Below are positions 6,813 to 9,029 of a DNA stretch of 9,029 nucleotides, piece after piece. Source of the stretch: Nitriliruptoraceae bacterium. GTDB taxonomy: Bacteria; Actinomycetota; Nitriliruptoria; Nitriliruptorales; Nitriliruptoraceae. Made by a program: the position numbers and the translations under genes. Under the pieces are notes generated by a model that saw only the letters and a program-made list of their open reading frames with translations, did not search any database and had not been told where the DNA came from. The first letter of the stretch is position 1; every line of letters starts with the position of its first letter. Where the stretch lies: assembly GCA_007134165.1 (NCBI GenBank), contig SLLJ01000129.1:1-9029 (forward strand). The letters are read 5' to 3'.

Positions 6813-8312
6813 GTGGTCGCGGAGCAGGGTGTCAGCCACGCGCACGGCCACGGGGACCGGCTCAGTGCCCGCGACGTGTCGCTGCTCGAGCTCGAGTCGC
6901 CGACGCTGCACCTGCACGTGGGCGGGCTGCTGGTGCTCGACCCGCCGCCGAACGACGGGTTCGACCATGGCCGCTTCCAGGAGCTGGTGCGCTCCCGCCT
7001 GCACCTCGTGCCCCGCTACCGCCAGAAGCTGATCGACCCGCCCGGTCTCCTCGGCGGACCGATCTGGGTCGACGACCCCGAGTTCGACCTCTCCTACCAC
7101 GTGCGCCATTCTGCGCTGCCGCACCCCGGGTCGATCAAGCAGTTGACCGAGTACGCCGCGCGGATCCTCTCCCGCCAGCTGGATCGCAGCCGACCGCTGT
7201 GGGAGTTGTACGTCGTCGAGGGACTCGATCACGGCCGGGTGGCGCTGCTCAGCAAGAGCCACGAGGCCATGATCGACGGGCTCGAAGGCATCGACATCGC
7301 CACGGTGCTGCTCGACCACGGAGAGACCGACGGTCAGGACTTGCCCCGCCCCGAACCGTGGACACCGGGGGCCACCCCGTCCGCGGCGACGCTGGCGCGC
7401 GAGGCGCTGCAGGAGTTGCTCGCCGGCGCGGGCGGCGGCGCGGAGCTGCGCAGTCGGCTGACGACCGATGCCTCCCGCCTGGCGCGGCGGGCCTTCGACA
7501 CCGGCCGTGGGCTGGCCTCGATCGCCCGCAACAACGTGCTTCGTCCGGCTCCACGCTCGCTGCTCAACCAGGCGCCGGGGCAGAACCGCCGGCTGGCCCT
7601 GCAGCGCATCCCGCTGGCCGATGCCAAGCGCATCAAGAACGTGTTCGTCACCACCGTCAACGACGTCGTGCTGTCGCTGGTGTCCGACGCCACCGGCCGC
7701 TACCTGCGTGAGCGCGGCACCCGAACCGACGGACTTTGGCTGCGGGTGATGGTGCCGGTCAGCACCCGCTCGGGCTCGGATGACCATGCGCTGGGCAACC
7801 AGGTCGTGGCCGTGTTCGTCGATCTGCCGGTGGGCGAGATGGATCCCGTCGAGCGGCTGCGGGTGGTCAACGAGGCGATGCGGGAGGTCAAGTCCAGCCA
7901 CCACGCGGTGGGGGCGGGGTTCCTCGTCGGACTGTCGGACTTCGCCCCGCCGACCATCCATGCGATGGCTTCGCGGGTGGCGGTGCGCAGCCGGCTGTAC
8001 AACCTGCTGGTCACCAATGTGCCCGGACCCCAGGAGCCCGTGTACTGCCTGGGCGCTCGGCTGCTCGGCGACTTCCCGTTCGTGCCGCTGGGCGCCAACC
8101 AGGCGCTGACCGTCGGCCTGACCTCCATCGACGGCTGGATGAATTTCGGTTTCACCGCCGACTATGACGCCATCCCCGATGTCGAGCGCATCGCCAGCTA
8201 CCTGGTGTCAAGCCTCCACGAACTCCTGGCCTGCGCCGAAGCGGCCGAGCTGCGCGGCGCGCGGGTCGCCGAACTGGCCTCGGGCGGTGCCGGACGCGGC
8301 CTGCCGCAGTGA
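6813..8312 (+). CDS. Wax ester synthase / diacylglycerol acyltransferase (WS/DGAT) family protein
   Basis: The 499-residue length and architecture fit the bifunctional WS/DGAT family: an N-terminal acyltransferase domain (about 18-260) and the WS_DGAT_C domain (about 300-475). The family transfers acyl groups from acyl-CoA to fatty alcohols or diacylglycerol, making storage lipids at the membrane. Recognised segments are LSARDVSLLELESP (17-30), SRPLWELYVVEGL (126-138), the active-site region KSHEAMIDGLEGIDIATVLLD (148-168), TVNDVVLSLVSDATGRYL (281-298), VMVPVSTRS with LGNQV (312-331) and NLLVTNVPGPQEPVY (397-411). The HHxxxDG motif reads HEAMIDG (150-156). The first His and the DG are kept, but Glu replaces the second His. 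Activity may therefore differ or the protein may have another acyl acceptor. It follows an acyl-CoA dehydrogenase-type gene and its stop overlaps the start of dut by 4 nt. Confidence 0.9.
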   Translation: MVAEQGVSHAHGHGDRLSARDVSLLELESPTLHLHVGGLLVLDPPPNDGFDHGRFQELVRSRLHLVPRYRQKLIDPPGLLGGPIWVDDPEFDLSYHVRHSALPHPGSIKQLTEYAARILSRQLDRSRPLWELYVVEGLDHGRVALLSKSHEAMIDGLEGIDIATVLLDHGETDGQDLPRPEPWTPGATPSAATLAREALQELLAGAGGGAELRSRLTTDASRLARRAFDTGRGLASIARNNVLRPAPRSLLNQAPGQNRRLALQRIPLADAKRIKNVFVTTVNDVVLSLVSDATGRYLRERGTRTDGLWLRVMVPVSTRSGSDDHALGNQVVAVFVDLPVGEMDPVERLRVVNEAMREVKSSHHAVGAGFLVGLSDFAPPTIHAMASRVAVRSRLYNLLVTNVPGPQEPVYCLGARLLGDFPFVPLGANQALTVGLTSIDGWMNFGFTADYDAIPDVERIASYLVSSLHELLACAEAAELRGARVAELASGGAGRGLPQ

Positions 8313-8337
8313 CGGGTTTCGAGCCGAGGCAGGCCGC
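8296..8337 (+). promoter_or_regulatory. Inverted repeat enclosing the acyltransferase stop and dut start
   Basis: The 10-mer gcggcctgcc (8296-8305) is perfectly complementary to ggcaggccgc (8328-8337). The 22-nt loop holds the dut GTG (8309-8311) and the acyltransferase TGA (8310-8312). A short inner pairing, cgg (8313-8315) with ccg (8324-8326), is possible. In RNA this would be a stable GC-rich hairpin covering the dut initiation region. Ribosomes finishing the acyltransferase would open it, so it could enforce translational coupling. The fold is visible; the role is inference. Confidence 0.45.
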
Positions 8338-8848
8338 TCCGCACGGCGCCGAAGGCGGGCGTGCCGCTCCGCACGGCGCCGAAGGGGTCGAGCTGCGCGT
8401 CACCCGGCTCGATCCCGGGGTCCCCCTGCCCGCCTATGCGCACCCCGGCGACGCCGGTCTCGACCTGGCCTGTGCCGAGGACGTCGAGGTGGCACCCGGC
8501 GCCCGCGTGGCGGTGTCCACGGGCCTGGCGATCGCCGTGCCCACCGGTTGGGTGGGCCTGGTCCACCCGCGGTCGGGGCTGGCTCGGCGCCATGGGCTGA
8601 CGGTGGTCAACGCGCCCGGCACGATCGACGCCGGCTACCGCGGTGAGCTGCAGGTGCTGCTGATCAACCTCGGGACCGAGACCGTGGCGCTGCGCCGGGG
8701 GGACCGCGTCGCCCAACTGCTGCTGCAACGGGTCGGACAGGCTGTGGTCGTCGAGGTGGCAGGGCTCGACGATACGGGTCGCGGGCAGGGCGGCTTCGGG
8801 TCGACGGGGCTCTCGGCAACGGGGGGATCGTCGGGCGCGACGCCGTGA
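8309..8848 (+). CDS. dut: dUTP diphosphatase (dUTPase)
   Basis: This enzyme hydrolyses dUTP to dUMP and pyrophosphate, supplying the thymidylate precursor and keeping uracil out of DNA. All five motifs of the trimeric dUTPase family are present: I HPGDAGLDL (45-53), II HPRSG (86-90), III GTIDAGYRGE (104-113, catalytic Asp D107), IV RRGDRVAQL (129-137) and V GRGQGGFGSTG (157-167). At 179 residues it exceeds the usual 145-155. About 25 extra residues at the N-terminus include a duplicated AAPHGAEG encoded by a 23-bp direct repeat, and a Ser/Gly-rich tail of 12 residues follows motif V. The GTG at 8309 is the only ATG/GTG/TTG start in frame before motif I, so the N-terminal extension is probably translated. 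It overlaps the upstream stop as GTGA, lacks a clear ribosome binding site, and is therefore likely translationally coupled. Confidence 0.96.
   Translation: MTGFEPRQAAPHGAEGGRAAPHGAEGVELRVTRLDPGVPLPAYAHPGDAGLDLACAEDVEVAPGARVAVSTGLAIAVPTGWVGLVHPRSGLARRHGLTVVNAPGTIDAGYRGELQVLLINLGTETVALRRGDRVAQLLLQRVGQAVVVEVAGLDDTGRGQGGFGSTGLSATGGSSGATP
8333..8385 (+). repeat. 23-bp direct repeat within the dut 5' end
   Basis: An identical 23-bp sequence occurs at 8333-8355 and 8363-8385, separated by 7 bp, giving a 30-bp period. Both copies are in the same frame and encode AAPHGAEG twice, at dUTPase residues 9-16 and 19-26. The first copy begins inside the right arm of the inverted repeat at 8328-8337. Confidence 0.9.
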
Positions 8849-8904
8849 GCTCGGGCGGGTCGGGGCTGCCTCTGGCGAGCGTTGCGGACACCTGCCCGAC
8901 CGGT

Positions 8905-8933
8905 TTGCCCTCCCGGCGCGGAGGGGTTACTGT
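8905..8933 (+). promoter_or_regulatory. Promoter of the tRNA-Gly gene
   Basis: A -35 element TTGCCC (8905-8910) and a -10 element TACTGT (8928-8933) are separated by exactly 17 nt. Transcription would start near 8940, a few bases before the mature tRNA 5' end at 8946. This is the best-formed promoter in the window. Confidence 0.65.
8908..8925 (+). other. Short hairpin between dut and tRNA-Gly
   Basis: The sequence ccctcc (8908-8913) pairs with ggaggg (8920-8925) around a six-base loop. It has no T run, so it is a poor intrinsic terminator for dut. It lies between the -35 and -10 of the tRNA promoter. A weaker pair, gctcg (8849-8853) with cgagc (8876-8880), follows the dut stop. Otherwise the 97-bp spacer shows nothing. 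Confidence 0.25.
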
Positions 8934-8945
8934 CTGCCGCTGCGC

Positions 8946-9022
8946 GCGGATGTAGCTCAGTTGGCTAGAGCGCCACCTTGCCAAGGTGGAGGTCGCGGGT
9001 TCGAATCCCGTCATCCGCTCCA
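8946..9022 (+). tRNA. tRNA-Gly (anticodon GCC)
   Basis: A complete cloverleaf can be drawn. Acceptor stem GCGGATG (8946-8952) pairs with CATCCGC (9012-9018), followed by discriminator T and an encoded CCA (9020-9022). The D arm is GCTC...GAGC, the anticodon arm CCACC-TTGCCAA-GGTGG, and the T arm GCGGG-TTCGAAT-CCCGT with one G-U pair. The anticodon GCC reads GGC and GGU glycine codons, GGC being very frequent in this genome. It has its own promoter just upstream. Confidence 0.97.
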
Positions 9023-9029
9023 TCAAGGC

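Noticed and set aside
6468..7961. A 497-codon minus-strand frame spanning the dehydrogenase and acyltransferase genes
   Set aside because: It crosses two well-supported plus-strand genes and its His/Arg/Gln-rich product is unrecognisable.
8310..8326. Resemblance of the dut start region to the antisense T-arm of the tRNA (tgacgggtttcgag versus tgacgggattcgaa), which might suggest an attachment-site remnant
   Set aside because: The match covers only about 16 bases with two differences and does not extend into the acceptor or anticodon arms. No integrase or element boundary is present, so coincidence is the simpler explanation.
8664..9026. A 120-codon minus-strand frame beginning MMERMTGFEPATST
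   Set aside because: Its N-terminal part is the antisense translation of the tRNA-Gly gene, a familiar false protein, and the rest is antisense to dut.

Overview
The window is very GC-rich (mostly above 70% by eye). Its gene content suggests a high-GC actinobacterium: a large Lhr helicase, a wax ester/diacylglycerol acyltransferase, four of five genes starting with GTG, and one apparently leaderless gene. The lineage is inference; there is no marker gene that would name it.

Layout. Positions 1-4347 on the minus strand form one uninterrupted reading frame. It is the N-terminal 1449 residues of a long Lhr-type ATP-dependent helicase whose 3' end lies beyond the left edge. I found it by translating the minus strand directly. 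The long open frames on the opposite strand of this region are antisense shadows. A 93-bp divergent spacer (4348-4440) separates lhr from a plus-strand series: a class I DNA photolyase (4441-5808), a 183-bp spacer with degenerate short repeats, an HSD10-like short-chain dehydrogenase (5992-6756), a WS/DGAT-family acyltransferase (6813-8312) and a dUTPase (8309-8848) that overlaps the acyltransferase stop by 4 nt. A tRNA-Gly(GCC) with its own promoter closes the window (8946-9022).

How the genes fit together. Three proteins act in DNA maintenance: Lhr (helicase linked to repair), photolyase (light-driven dimer repair) and dUTPase (keeps uracil out of DNA). Two act in lipid metabolism: a probable 3-hydroxyacyl-CoA dehydrogenase and a storage-lipid acyltransferase. 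No gene here defines a defence system, mobile element, CRISPR array or biosynthetic cluster. The content is mostly ordinary chromosomal housekeeping.

The less ordinary details are these. Four low-complexity or tandem-repeat insertions sit within lhr, all outside the helicase motifs. The acyltransferase has Glu in place of the second His of the HHxxxDG motif. A 10-bp perfect inverted repeat places the dut start codon in its loop. A 23-bp direct repeat is translated into the dUTPase N-terminus. A palindrome abuts the putative lhr -10 element. A degenerate repeat array follows phrB.
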